Assembly (NCBI RefSeq): GCF_016126015.1
Contig: NZ_JAEFDB010000002.1
Coordinates: 186,001-250,000 of the forward strand
Source of the DNA: Capnocytophaga periodontitidis
GTDB taxonomy: Bacteria > Bacteroidota > Bacteroidia > Flavobacteriales > Flavobacteriaceae
DNA length: 64,000 nt
Direction of reading: 5' to 3'
Part shown: in pieces, positions 16,330 to 26,300 of the stretch
How the letters are laid out: each line of letters starts with the position of its first letter
Position numbering within the stretch: position 1 is the first letter of the stretch
Notes under the pieces: generated by a model
Database searches by the model: none
What the model saw: the letters and a program-made list of their open reading frames with translations, nothing else
Told to the model about the DNA's origin: nothing
Position numbers and translations under genes: made by a program

Positions 16330-17699
16330 TTTGCTAATTTCTTAGGTAGGAGACAGTAGAGGAAGAAGGGAATGCAGATAGGTAAACCCATTACGCCTTC
16401 CGTTGCATTGAAGATAATAAAAGCCAAAAGTACATAAATCCCTAAGAAATACCTATTCTTAAGGTCGTAATAGATTACCAATACGTGAAAGAGCAACAGC
16501 ACAGCAAGCCCTAAGAAACCTTGGTCTGAAAGAGCTGTGAGAAACTCGTTGTGTAGGCTGTTAAGGTCGATGTTTAAACTGTGAATAAGTTGGGTTTCGT
16601 AGCCGGCTCCTCCTCCTATAAGAGGGTGTTCTTGGCAATGTGATAAAGTAGCTTCGTTTACCTTTGCCCTTCCTTCATCACTGAAGAAAGTAGTGTTAGA
16701 AATGACTACCTTAGTCATCAAACTTCCTACGGCAAAAGCTATCATCGTAAAAAGGGCTATCAGTTTAGTACTTTTCACCTGCTTCATCAAGGTCACCCAA
16801 ATAAATAAGGATAGCAATATAAAAATTCCTAAAATAGCGATGCGTGCTTGTAGGATAAGCGAGACTATCAATAGTAACACCGTGTATAAAGCCAATTGCC
16901 AAACACTGATAATCTTCCCTTTCTCCTCTCTCCACAACCACGTTCCCATTGCCCATACCGTCATAAATATCCAAGCTACTTTGCTCGGATGGGGCACATA
17001 ACTCCAATAAATAGTACGTACATAATGATAAAAGCTTTGACTATCAAAAGTACCTAAATAATTTTTATTAAAAGAGAGAAAAGCATCGTATGGTTTATGT
17101 AGAGAGTCCGCCAAAAATAAGTATAGCAACAATGTGAGCACTAATAAGTGTAAGAACACAAAGAAACTGATATAGACAAAGCTCTTCAAATCGGCTTTAT
17201 CTACCCGATAAAAACAAGTCACAAGAGGGAAGAATATAAAAAAGGCGTAGTAATCAATATGTCCAAAGGCTTGCACTGGGTCTGTAGCCCAAAGAGTACT
17301 AAGGAGTTTAAGGGCGCAAAAAACGAAAAGCACCACCATTATAGGGTGAGGTTTGTAGAAGGTGCGCCGGTAGAATCCATAGCCTAAACACAAGAGCAAT
17401 AATGCTATACTCAGCCCAAAGGTAACCTTAAATTTATACGGATAAAACAACACAATAGCCGTCGCTACCAAAGTGATAAAGATATGAAACGGTTGGACTC
17501 CTTCAAAAAGATGTTGGCGGTGTATCCATACTTCTATAGCTGTAAGCACGACTCCTATCAACAGAAGGATATTAAAACTCCCTTTATTCTCAATCTTTCC
17601 CATATTGGTGAAACCAAGAAAGTACACAGTTACAAGTGTAAATAGCACGAGGCTCACCGTCCAAAAATGTATCTTATTTAACTTTAAAAGGTTTGTCAT
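16326..17699 (-). CDS. O-antigen ligase/polymerase (Wzy_C family)
   Basis: A 457-residue inner-membrane protein with about 12 hydrophobic segments and one larger periplasmic loop. The segment HPLIGGGAGYETQ...LHNEFLTALSDQGFLG (residues about 350-390) is the O-antigen ligase/Wzy signature. It should transfer or polymerise undecaprenyl-linked glycan in the periplasm. Its stop overlaps the end of the convergent DegT gene, and it overlaps the upstream GT2 gene by 4 bp, so these two form an operon. WaaL versus Wzy roles cannot be separated here. Confidence 0.82.
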   Translation of the reverse strand: MTNLLKLNKIHFWTVSLVLFTLVTVYFLGFTNMGKIENKGSFNILLLIGVVLTAIEVWIHRQHLFEGVQPFHIFITLVATAIVLFYPYKFKVTFGLSIALLLLCLGYGFYRRTFYKPHPIMVVLFVFCALKLLSTLWATDPVQAFGHIDYYAFFIFFPLVTCFYRVDKADLKSFVYISFFVFLHLLVLTLLLYLFLADSLHKPYDAFLSFNKNYLGTFDSQSFYHYVRTIYWSYVPHPSKVAWIFMTVWAMGTWLWREEKGKIISVWQLALYTVLLLIVSLILQARIAILGIFILLSLFIWVTLMKQVKSTKLIALFTMIAFAVGSLMTKVVISNTTFFSDEGRAKVNEATLSHCQEHPLIGGGAGYETQLIHSLNIDLNSLHNEFLTALSDQGFLGLAVLLLFHVLVIYYDLKNRYFLGIYVLLAFIIFNATEGVMGLPICIPFFLYCLLPKKLAN

Positions 17700-18469
17700 A
17701 AGGTATGGCTTTGTTGATATTTTTTAAGTGATGTAAAGTTTTCATAGACCGATAGTGCATCCACTTTGCTGAGCAAAAAACCTTCTTTTCCGTCCAAAAA
17801 TCCTAATTTGAGCACATAGGTTTTAAAGAAATGAAAAGCCATCTTGGCATACATCTTCAAGGCGCTGTATCGCTTCCCTTTGTGGAGCATCTCTTCACCT
17901 TTAAACTTCCCATAAAGAATTGCTTTTTGCCGATAAGATGCATAATCAGCCACCGAGTAGTGCAAGAGTTTGTGTTTGAGTACCCCAATAGAGCCCTCTA
18001 CCGCAAGTGTTTCGTGTACTTTGCGTTCAGGTATGTAATGGCATTTAGACTTGCGGAACAAACGAAAATTCTTATCACCTTGTGTGCCTGAAAAGTGTAT
18101 AGGTTTCCCAGCAAAGAAAAATAATCTCCGAAAATAATAAGCGTCTTTCTTGTCTGTACGGTTCAAGGTCTGTATAATCTCAGTTCTAAGCTCGGGTGTG
18201 ATACGCTCATCGCCGTCGAGAAAAAGCACCCAATCATTTTGGGCGTATTGCAATGCCACATTGCGCTGACTCGCAAAATCTTCAAATTTGTGTTGTATCA
18301 CTTTTACTTTGGGAAATGACTGAGCGATAGCTACTGTGCTGTCGGTGCTAAAAGAATCGACAATGATAATTTCATCACAGAAGTCGAAACAGGGCAATAC
18401 TTCCTTTATATTTTTTTCTTCGTTATAGGTGATAATGAGACCGCTTACTTTTTCGGATATAGGTGACAT
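17696..18469 (-). CDS. Family 2 glycosyltransferase (WaaE/KdtX-like)
   Basis: A 257-residue cytoplasmic GT-A enzyme. VSGLIITYNEEKNIKEVLPCF is the nucleotide-binding start, VDSFSTDSTVAIA holds the first Asp, and LFLDGDERITPEL contains the DxD motif. RKVHETLAVEG and the helical C terminus match the LPS core glycosyltransferase group that includes WaaE. It is the promoter-proximal gene of the operon with the O-antigen ligase, which supports a role in LPS outer core or O-antigen building. Sugar specificity unknown. Confidence 0.85.
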   Translation of the reverse strand: MSPISEKVSGLIITYNEEKNIKEVLPCFDFCDEIIIVDSFSTDSTVAIAQSFPKVKVIQHKFEDFASQRNVALQYAQNDWVLFLDGDERITPELRTEIIQTLNRTDKKDAYYFRRLFFFAGKPIHFSGTQGDKNFRLFRKSKCHYIPERKVHETLAVEGSIGVLKHKLLHYSVADYASYRQKAILYGKFKGEEMLHKGKRYSALKMYAKMAFHFFKTYVLKLGFLDGKEGFLLSKVDALSVYENFTSLKKYQQSHTL

Positions 18470-18481
18470 TTTATTATTTTT

Positions 18482-18513
18482 TTTGCAAAGATAGTGTTTT
18501 TTCTATAATTTTG
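18482..18513 (+). promoter_or_regulatory. Promoter of the glycosyltransferase/LtaS-like operon
   Basis: TTTG (18482-18485), 20 bp, TAATTTTG (18506-18513), ending 20 bp before the ATG at 18534. Confidence 0.55.
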
Positions 18514-18533
18514 CACTTCTAATAAAAACAATT

Positions 18534-19694
18534 ATGTCCAACATTGGTTTTGTACACGGTAGATACCCTTATGGAGGAGGCGAAAAAGTAACCTCCAATC
18601 TTGCTCCATATCTCACTTCTTTAGGCTATAAAGTGTTTGTTTTTTCCTCGCGCATCGCTCATAGCCAACTCAGCGAAGAGGATAAGAAAAATATTACTTT
18701 TGTAGATGTAGGCAAGACGCGCTTGCTGTCGCGCCCCAAGGTATCTCTGGCTGATAAAGTAAACGAATTAGGCATTGATGTTTTGGTGTTTGTGGGAAAG
18801 AGTTTTAGCGCTTCACGCGAAGGTATTTTCAGCAGAACCCAATGTAAATGCATCTTTGCCCATTACGGAATTACCTTTTGGCAAGCCGAGAACAAACTCA
18901 GTGAACTAAAAGCAAAAGCTTCTCAAAACCCTTTTTACGCCCTTTGGTATAGTGGTGTTAAAATTCCCCTCTTTCACCTCAGCAAACAGATAAAAATAGC
19001 TAAATATAGGCTTATCTACAAACGTTATCACGCCTTTATGGTGCTCTGCGACGCCTATAAAAACGAACTGATAGAGGCCTTGCAACTAAAGGAAAACGAC
19101 AAGATAGTTGCTATCCCTATCGGTATCCAGCCAGCCCCTATCTCCTATACATTAGACAAGAAAAAACAACTCCTCTATGTAGGGCGTATGAGCCACCGCG
19201 ACAAACGTGTAGAACGGTTGGTAGCTGTGTGGCAAAAGCTCTATAAACGTTTCCCCGATTGGGAGTTTCTGTTCTTAGGCGAAGGGGAAGAATTGCCAAA
19301 ACTTAAGCAACTCGCTTCCGATTACGGCTTAGAGCGCATCACCTTCTGTGGTAAGCAGTATACTGCTCCTTACTACAACGAGGCGGCTATCAACTGCCTT
19401 TCTTCACAAATTGAAGGCTTCCCCTTAGTGCTCATCGAGGCGCAACAAGCGGGGGTTATCCCTGTGGCTTTCGCTTGCTCAGCAGGCGTCAGAGAAATCC
19501 TCTCCCCCGACGGTGAAAATGGGAGGCTCATTCCGCCTTTCGACTTAGATGCTTATGCCGAAGCTCTTGCCTCCTTAATGAGCGATGAGTCCCTGCGCAA
19601 ACAGATGCAACAAAACGTACTGAAAAAAGCGCGTCTCTATAATATAGAAGAGATTGTAAAACAGTGGGACTCTTTGTTTAAAAAGATATTATGA
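18534..19694 (+). CDS. Family 4 glycosyltransferase
   Basis: A 386-residue GT-B enzyme. The N-terminal domain starts with GFVHGRYPYGGGEKVTSNLAPYL; the C-terminal domain shows LLYVGRMSHRDKRVERLVAVW, WEFLFLGEGEELPKLK and the donor-binding motif LSSQIEGFPLVLIEAQQAGVIPVA (E-x7-E). It adds a sugar from a nucleotide donor, probably to an LPS or exopolysaccharide precursor on the cytoplasmic face. It overlaps the next gene by 4 bp (ATGA), so the two are coupled. Confidence 0.88.
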   Translation: MSNIGFVHGRYPYGGGEKVTSNLAPYLTSLGYKVFVFSSRIAHSQLSEEDKKNITFVDVGKTRLLSRPKVSLADKVNELGIDVLVFVGKSFSASREGIFSRTQCKCIFAHYGITFWQAENKLSELKAKASQNPFYALWYSGVKIPLFHLSKQIKIAKYRLIYKRYHAFMVLCDAYKNELIEALQLKENDKIVAIPIGIQPAPISYTLDKKKQLLYVGRMSHRDKRVERLVAVWQKLYKRFPDWEFLFLGEGEELPKLKQLASDYGLERITFCGKQYTAPYYNEAAINCLSSQIEGFPLVLIEAQQAGVIPVAFACSAGVREILSPDGENGRLIPPFDLDAYAEALASLMSDESLRKQMQQNVLKKARLYNIEEIVKQWDSLFKKIL

Positions 19695-20776
19695 GCCACT
19701 CTCAAAAGAAAATACTCATAGATTTAGAACGCCTGCGTTACCCCAACACAGGATTGGCCAACGTGTTTAAAAACCTCGCTAAAGGACTTTTAAACACACC
19801 GTCATCTATTGACTTTTCTTATTTTGGTACCGCTAAAACTATTCGCCAGATAAGCCCGACACTAAAAGTAGTCCCTTACAAATATTGGCATCGTTTCTAC
19901 GAGCCTTTTAACGAGCAGTTCGACGTTATTCACAGCAGTAACCAAGGTTCTCTTTACTTCAGAAAAGACTATCGCCATACCCAGAAGATTCTCACTCTGC
20001 ACGACCTGAATTTCTTGTACGAAGATATCAGTAAACATAAGTTTAAAAAAACACTCGCATTGGTCAATGCCAATCTAAAGAACACCGATTACCTTGTGTG
20101 TATTTCAAACTTTGTAAAAGACGATGTGCTGAAAAACGCTTTCCTCTTGCAGTTGGATAAAGTGAAAGAAATAGTAGTGATTCACAACGGCATCACTTTT
20201 CCCGAGGAGAAAGTCTACCCACTAAACGGGGCACTAGCTTTTTTGAAATCCAGAAAATACCTGCTGAATATTGGTGTACTCTTTGCTAAAAAGAACCAAA
20301 AATCTCTGATAGAAGCCCTTCCCTATATAGAAGAAGATTTGGTATTGGTCAGTTCCGAAAACAAAGGATCTTACACCACTGAACTAAAAGAAAGGATTAC
20401 CCAGTTGGGGTTAGAACAGCGTGTGCATCTTTTTAGCCATATCAGCGAGGAGGAGAAAAATGCGCTTTTGCAACATTGCCAAGCGCTGTGTCAACCTTCA
20501 TTAGCTGAAGGCTTTGGCATCCCGCCCATAGAGGCAATGGCTTTCGGCAAAGCCGTGTTCCTAAGCAGATACACCAGCCTGCCCGAGATAGGAGGCGACG
20601 AGGCTTTCTATTTCGATAGTTTCGACCCTCAGGTAATGGCTACTACCATAAAGGAAGGCTTGGCTGCCTACTACCAACAAGAACCTCTACGATCCACTCG
20701 ACTAAAAGCGTGGGCTACCCAGTACAACTATTGCACAATGGCACAGAATTATTTAGATTTATATAACCGCATTTAA
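19691..20776 (+). CDS. Family 4 glycosyltransferase
   Basis: A 361-residue GT-B protein. LTLHDLNFLYED, VVIHNGITFPEE and CQALCQPSLAEGFGIPPIEAMAFGKAVFLSRYTSLPEIGGDEAFYFD are characteristic of the GT4 donor domain (E-x7-E). It overlaps the preceding glycosyltransferase by 4 bp and lies 3 bp before the LtaS-like gene, so all three are one transcript. It probably adds a further sugar to the same glycan. Donor and acceptor are unknown. Confidence 0.88.
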   Translation: MSHSQKKILIDLERLRYPNTGLANVFKNLAKGLLNTPSSIDFSYFGTAKTIRQISPTLKVVPYKYWHRFYEPFNEQFDVIHSSNQGSLYFRKDYRHTQKILTLHDLNFLYEDISKHKFKKTLALVNANLKNTDYLVCISNFVKDDVLKNAFLLQLDKVKEIVVIHNGITFPEEKVYPLNGALAFLKSRKYLLNIGVLFAKKNQKSLIEALPYIEEDLVLVSSENKGSYTTELKERITQLGLEQRVHLFSHISEEEKNALLQHCQALCQPSLAEGFGIPPIEAMAFGKAVFLSRYTSLPEIGGDEAFYFDSFDPQVMATTIKEGLAAYYQQEPLRSTRLKAWATQYNYCTMAQNYLDLYNRI

Positions 20777-20779
20777 ACA

Positions 20780-22711
20780 ATGAAACGCATCAACGAATAC
20801 AAAACACTCGCTTATCGCTTGGCTTTAGCCTATGTATTTTACTTTTTGGCACGCCTTACTTTCTACAGTTTTAATCACTCACATCTCAACGTAGAGGGTA
20901 TAACCGACTTCCTCCGTTTGGCTTTCTACGGTTTATTGTTCGATACAACCGCTATTATCTATGTGAATCTTCTGTTTATCTTCTTAAGTGTGCTCCCACT
21001 ACTAATGAACACCAAGCCTACTTTTCAAAAAGTGCTCTTTTGGGTGTACTTTGGGTGCAACCTACCTGCTTATTTGCTCAACTTTATAGATATTGCCTAC
21101 TTCTCGTACAACAAAACCCGCCTTACAACCAACGATTGGGCACTGGTAGAAAATGAACACAACCCTATTGTGTTGCTCGCTGGTTTTTTAGTACAGTATT
21201 GGGCTATTTTTGTTGTCTTTTTAGCGTTGATAGTGTTGTGGATATTCCTCTACAAGAAAGTGCGCGTAAAAGAAGAAAAAGTAGTACAAAAGAAACCTTA
21301 CTTTGTTACTTCAATAATAGTGTTAGTACTATTAGCACCTACGCTCATCTTTGGGATACGGGGTTTTTCGTTCAAAGTAGGGGTTATCCCGCTTACGGTA
21401 ATGGACGCCAGCAAGTACGCTCGCGATATTTCACAGGTGAATGTACTGCTCAATACCCCTTTTACTATTCTGCGTACGATGGGTAAAAACAAAGGTTTTA
21501 AGGAATTTAAATTCACTACCGATGCTTATATTGCCCAAAACATCAAGCCTATCAAACAATACTACCGAGGGGTACCCCAAAAACCCAATCTGGTAGTGAT
21601 TATTCTCGAAGGGATGGGTGCTGAATACTTCGGGGTGATGAACCAACATACGCACATACCCAACTACCGTAGTCATACCCCTTTCTTAGATTCTTTAGCA
21701 CAACAAGGGTATTACTTCACCAATATATTCTCAAATAGTATCCATTCCATTGAGGGGATTTCGGCAGTAACTGCTGGTATGCCTACTTTTCAAACCGCTT
21801 GGGTGCGTTCGGGCTATGCACAGCGCAAAGTTTCTTCTTTGCCCGAAATTGCACGCTCTTTGGGCTACCAAACGCTTTTCGCTCACGGGGCTACTAATGG
21901 CTCTATGAACTTCGATGGCTATACTCACCAAATAGGTTATCAAGCTTATTTAGGGCGCACTGAATTCAACGACGAGCGCTTCTATAACGGCAGTTGGGGC
22001 ATAGACGACGAACCTTTCTTGCAGTATTTTGCCAAGAACATCAACCAGATGAAACGCCCCTTCTTGGCTACCGTCTTCACACTCTCTTCTCACGGACCTT
22101 ATACCGTGCCCGAAAAGTACAAAAAACGCTTTAATACAGGCGATATTCCAATGCACAATGTTACAGAATACACCGATTTATCACTGCAGAAATTCTTTGA
22201 TACTGTAAAAAAAGAAGATTGGTATCCTAACACTATATTCGCCATCATCTCCGACCACACTACCGATGACTACTACGATTACTACAAGCAGAAGATAGCC
22301 CACCACCGTTTGCCTATCATCTTGTTTAGCCCCAATAAAGCCCTCATTCCACAAGGGAGCTCCGATGTGTTAGGTCAGCAGATAGACATCTTCCCTACCT
22401 TAGTAGATCTTATGGGCTACCAAAAACCCTTCCGCTCTTGGGGGCGTAGCCTTTTGGCAGATAAAGCCGATGAAACTCCTCGCGCTTTTGTTACAAACAC
22501 ACAATTTTACCAGCTCATACAAGGTAATTATATCTATGTACTCAGTTTAGGAGGTGACGTTTTAGGTGTTTATGCTAATACCGACTTAAATCTTACTCAT
22601 AACTTAAAATCTGATATTCCTAAAAATGAAGAAATGAAAAAAGGCATCGCCGATATGCGTGCCTTTATACAGGATTATATGGATAGAATCATCAACGATA
22701 AACTACGTTAA
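20780..22711 (+). CDS. LtaS-like membrane phosphotransferase (sulfatase fold)
   Basis: A 643-residue protein with about five N-terminal transmembrane helices (residues 1-210) and an extracytoplasmic sulfatase/alkaline-phosphatase-type domain. Metal-site elements are PNLVVIILEGMGAEYFG (about 271-287), the nucleophile region FSNSIHSIEGISAVTAGMP, SSHGPYTVP, and FAIISDHTTDDYYD. Gram-positive LtaS makes lipoteichoic acid; Gram-negative relatives transfer phosphoglycerol or phosphoethanolamine to periplasmic glycans, LPS or lipids. Being in one operon with two glycosyltransferases, it most likely decorates the glycan made here. The exact nucleophile (the Ser of HSIEG is my guess) is uncertain. Confidence 0.85.
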   Translation: MKRINEYKTLAYRLALAYVFYFLARLTFYSFNHSHLNVEGITDFLRLAFYGLLFDTTAIIYVNLLFIFLSVLPLLMNTKPTFQKVLFWVYFGCNLPAYLLNFIDIAYFSYNKTRLTTNDWALVENEHNPIVLLAGFLVQYWAIFVVFLALIVLWIFLYKKVRVKEEKVVQKKPYFVTSIIVLVLLAPTLIFGIRGFSFKVGVIPLTVMDASKYARDISQVNVLLNTPFTILRTMGKNKGFKEFKFTTDAYIAQNIKPIKQYYRGVPQKPNLVVIILEGMGAEYFGVMNQHTHIPNYRSHTPFLDSLAQQGYYFTNIFSNSIHSIEGISAVTAGMPTFQTAWVRSGYAQRKVSSLPEIARSLGYQTLFAHGATNGSMNFDGYTHQIGYQAYLGRTEFNDERFYNGSWGIDDEPFLQYFAKNINQMKRPFLATVFTLSSHGPYTVPEKYKKRFNTGDIPMHNVTEYTDLSLQKFFDTVKKEDWYPNTIFAIISDHTTDDYYDYYKQKIAHHRLPIILFSPNKALIPQGSSDVLGQQIDIFPTLVDLMGYQKPFRSWGRSLLADKADETPRAFVTNTQFYQLIQGNYIYVLSLGGDVLGVYANTDLNLTHNLKSDIPKNEEMKKGIADMRAFIQDYMDRIINDKLR

Positions 22712-23329
22712 GCCAAATAATAAGTTTTTAAACAATATTATAAGTGAAAGTTGTGGGAGGGCGCCTATGAGCCAGCTGATGATGAGTTTCCAGAGAGGTT
22801 GCCCTGAGAGATAGGCTTGTGCTGAAAGGATGGCTCCACTGAGAAAGATGAATAGTGCGACAATATAGGTCATATCTATTTCAAAGATAACTCCCAGCAA
22901 TATGCTGAAAACGGTGAGCGCTCCTACCCCCATTACAAACATATTGCCTACAAATTTTAAATAGTGCATCAGCAGGATGACAAAGGTGCTGATGAGCAAA
23001 TTCATTATATAGAAATACAAAATGGGATAATGATCCATAGGGGTTACCTTGAAGGCAGTGAGTAACAGCATTGCTATATAGCCATAACGCAACCACTTCT
23101 GTTTTTCAAGGGGCACCTCAAAAGGATCGTCGAGCCAATTTAGCACAAAAAGCATCAGGTATACAAGGGTGGGTAGGGCTACAGTGATGAGCAGTAGCAA
23201 CAACCAAGTGTATTTTACGATTTCTATAGTGGGTGAAAAGGGTATTTGAAACAACACCAACATCGCCCCATAGATAGGAAACCATATAGGGTGAGCGAAA
23301 AATGTGATGATGTAACTGAAATAGCGCAT
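22703..23329 (-). CDS. Integral membrane protein of unknown function
   Basis: A 208-residue very hydrophobic protein with about six transmembrane segments and short loops (DDPFEVPLEKQKWLRYG is the main cytoplasmic or periplasmic loop). It lacks a clear catalytic motif, although the layout recalls PAP2-like membrane proteins of Bacteroidota with lost active-site residues. Its end overlaps the convergent LtaS-like gene by 9 bp. It follows the DUF2723 gene by 15 bp on the same strand, so the two are likely co-transcribed and may work together. Confidence 0.6.
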   Translation of the reverse strand: MRYFSYIITFFAHPIWFPIYGAMLVLFQIPFSPTIEIVKYTWLLLLLITVALPTLVYLMLFVLNWLDDPFEVPLEKQKWLRYGYIAMLLLTAFKVTPMDHYPILYFYIMNLLISTFVILLMHYLKFVGNMFVMGVGALTVFSILLGVIFEIDMTYIVALFIFLSGAILSAQAYLSGQPLWKLIISWLIGALPQLSLIILFKNLLFGLT

Positions 23330-23344
23330 TGTTATCAGTTTTTT

Positions 23345-26300
23345 CTATTCTTCTTCTTCAACTACCGTACTATCAGCTGCGGCTTTTTCTTCTGTTGGCT
23401 CTTTAAAATATTCTTCTAATTCTTTAGAGCTCATAAACGGACTTGCTTTGGCTTTGAATACTGCCCATTCTTTTTGGAAGAACTCGGTGTCCAAAGGAGC
23501 AATGAGTTGTAAGAGGTCGCCATAGCGGTCGATTGCGTATTGTATGCGGGCAACGCTGAGGTTGAGTTCCTCGGCATCTAAGTGGGTATAGTAGTTCAGT
23601 TCTTCTTGGTATTTAGCGAAAATCTGTTGTGCGAGTTTGCGGGCAGTTTCGCGTTGTCCTACTTTGAAATAGCCTTGTACAAAGGGGTCGAGGGTGAAAT
23701 AGTAGCCATACGCCTCTACTGGCATATTTTTCATAGCGATATCCAGCATTTCTTTGGCTTGGGCGTTTTTGCCTTCGGCGATGAGCTTCTCGGTAAGGCG
23801 AGCGATATTGCCGCGGAAAATGATGCTGTTCTTGCGTGTTTCGGGGTCTAAATAGATATTAGGTTTACCCATATTGCCCCATGTCCATTTTTTCACGATG
23901 TTGCACATCAAATCAGTATCGATGCGCCCCATATCGTAAGGGTGGTTTTTATCGATTTCGGTTTTGATAGGCACGAGTTTGTACACTAATCCATCGAGTT
24001 GCAAATAGTCTTTCATCCAGATGTACTCGGTGGCATCCATACTACCTCCAGTGAAATAGATAGGGCGTTTCCAATCGTTGTTTGCTAAGATGTCTAACAT
24101 CACAATGCGCGCCTTGTCGATAGCGTTAGGCAGGGTAATATCGATATAATCTACTATTTTATCGGCATCTTCAGGTTTTACGATGCCGCTTTTCAGTACG
24201 TTTTCTTTGTTTACAGGTATGCGTATTTTGTTAGTAGGATAGTAGTAGAAAGTTTGCTTGTACTCACCTTCACCGCGTGTTTCTTGCGTATTAGGGTCGT
24301 CGCTGGTAATCCAATTCACAAAATCTTTGATATTCCAACGGTTTTCGGTGCGTTTGCGGAAGTAAATGCCCTCGCGTACGCCATAAGCGTAGTTTTTATG
24401 CTCTATTTGTGCAGGGATAGGGCTACTGTTGTACGCCTGACGCTTCATTTGGTCAATATACCAATCGGTTTGCAACAAACTTGTGTTGATAACGCGTACA
24501 TCGGTGCGATAATGTTCGATTTCTTGAGCATACCACAAAAGGAAGGTATCGTTATCACCAATGGTGAAAATCATTGCATCTTTATCTTTGGCTACCGATT
24601 CTAAGTAAGCATTCCCGATGAACTCAGCCGAATATTTTTGAGAGCGGTCGTGGTCGTCCCAGTTTTCGTAAGCCATTAGCACAGGCACAGATATTAGGGA
24701 AAGGACAACGGTTGCAGGGGCTAATATATTGGGCGTGATGTATTTTTTCAGCCAATCGAAAAGGGCATACACACCCATTCCTATCCATATTGCAAAGGCA
24801 TAGAACGAACCTACCAAGGCATAATCACGCTCGCGAGGCTCAAACGGACGCTCGTTCAGATAGATTTTCAGTGCTAAACCAGTGAAGAGGAAAAGCACCA
24901 TAATCACCCACGTTTGTCGTTCACTTTTGATAGCCATAAACAGCAAACCTAAAATTCCTAAAAGGAAAGGCAGGAAGTAATAAGTATTGCGGGCTTTGTT
25001 GTTTAACACATCGGAAGGGAGGTTCTTTTGAGAGCCGAGATGTGCATTATCGATAGCTGAAATTCCTGAAAGCCAATTGCCGTGGTCGTTTTCTAATTTT
25101 CCTTGCACATCGTCTTGTCTACCAATGAAGTTCCACGCCAAATAGCGGAAATACATATAGCCAAACTGATAGCTAAAGAGGTAGTTCATATTCTGCCAAA
25201 AAGTAGGTTTTTGCACTTCTACTTCATCGCGGAATTGCATTAGGAACTGGTCGTAGCGTTCAGGGGGCATTGCGCGTACCGCCATTTGCTGTTGTATACT
25301 TTGCAAGAGCTGGTAGGCTTGAGGGTCGGCATAAGCCTCTTCAGTAATTTTGAAAGGCGGATTGCCGGTGAGCTTCATATAGTTAGCTGCGTGTTGGGCG
25401 CTCCACATACGAGGCAAGAAGCCCATTTGCGCTCTATTAGAGGCAGTTTGAGCGTTCTTGTAGTTGTTTACAATCACGTACTTGCCTAATTTATAGTCGC
25501 GTTCGTATTTAGGTTTAGCATCTTCATAAGGATGTTCGGGGTCGATACCTGCGTACTTATCGGTGTACATAGGTCCGTAGAAAAGATGCGTTTCGGGATA
25601 TTGTTCGAGGTTGTAGTACGCCAAGAGCAAGCGCGCATCGGTAGGGCTATTCTCGTTGATTACTGTATTGGCATTTGCGCGAATAGGAATCATCAACCAA
25701 GATGAAAAGCCTATAAATATAAATAGCAAACACAAGATGCTTGTTTGTAAGCGCACTTTGTTTTTCTTGTAAGCGTAGTTTAAAGAGAAGTAGAAGAAAG
25801 CAATGACTGAGAGCCCCGCGATAATAGTCCCTGAGTTGAACGGCATTCCAAAGCTATTGACGAAAAAGACTTCTAAATAACCGAAATACGCCAATGTGTA
25901 GGGCAATATCAGTTTGAAGATAAGCAATAGTATAGCGATGGAAATTACATTGGCGAGGATGAAATTGACTGCGGTTTTCTTGTAGTTGCTGTTGAAGAAA
26001 TACAACATTCCGATAGCAGGAATGGTGAGCAGTGCCATAAAGTGCACCCCAAAGGAAAGTCCTACCAGTAACGAGATAAGCAATAACCAGCGGTCACCAC
26101 GAGGTTCGTGCAGACTATCCGTCCACTTGATGCCCAACCAAAACATTACCGATATAAAAAGCATTGCCATTCCGTATACTTCGGTTTCTACAGCGTTGAA
26201 CCAGAAGCTATCGGAAAAAGTATAAGCCAAAGCACCTACCACACCACTGCCCATTACTACAATGGTTTGAGATTGGCTAAGGGTTGTGGCTTCGCGCAGA

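Noticed and set aside
20780-22711. Plain sulfatase
   Set aside because: The five N-terminal membrane helices, lack of a CxPxR sulfatase signature and the operon with glycosyltransferases favour an LtaS-like transferase.
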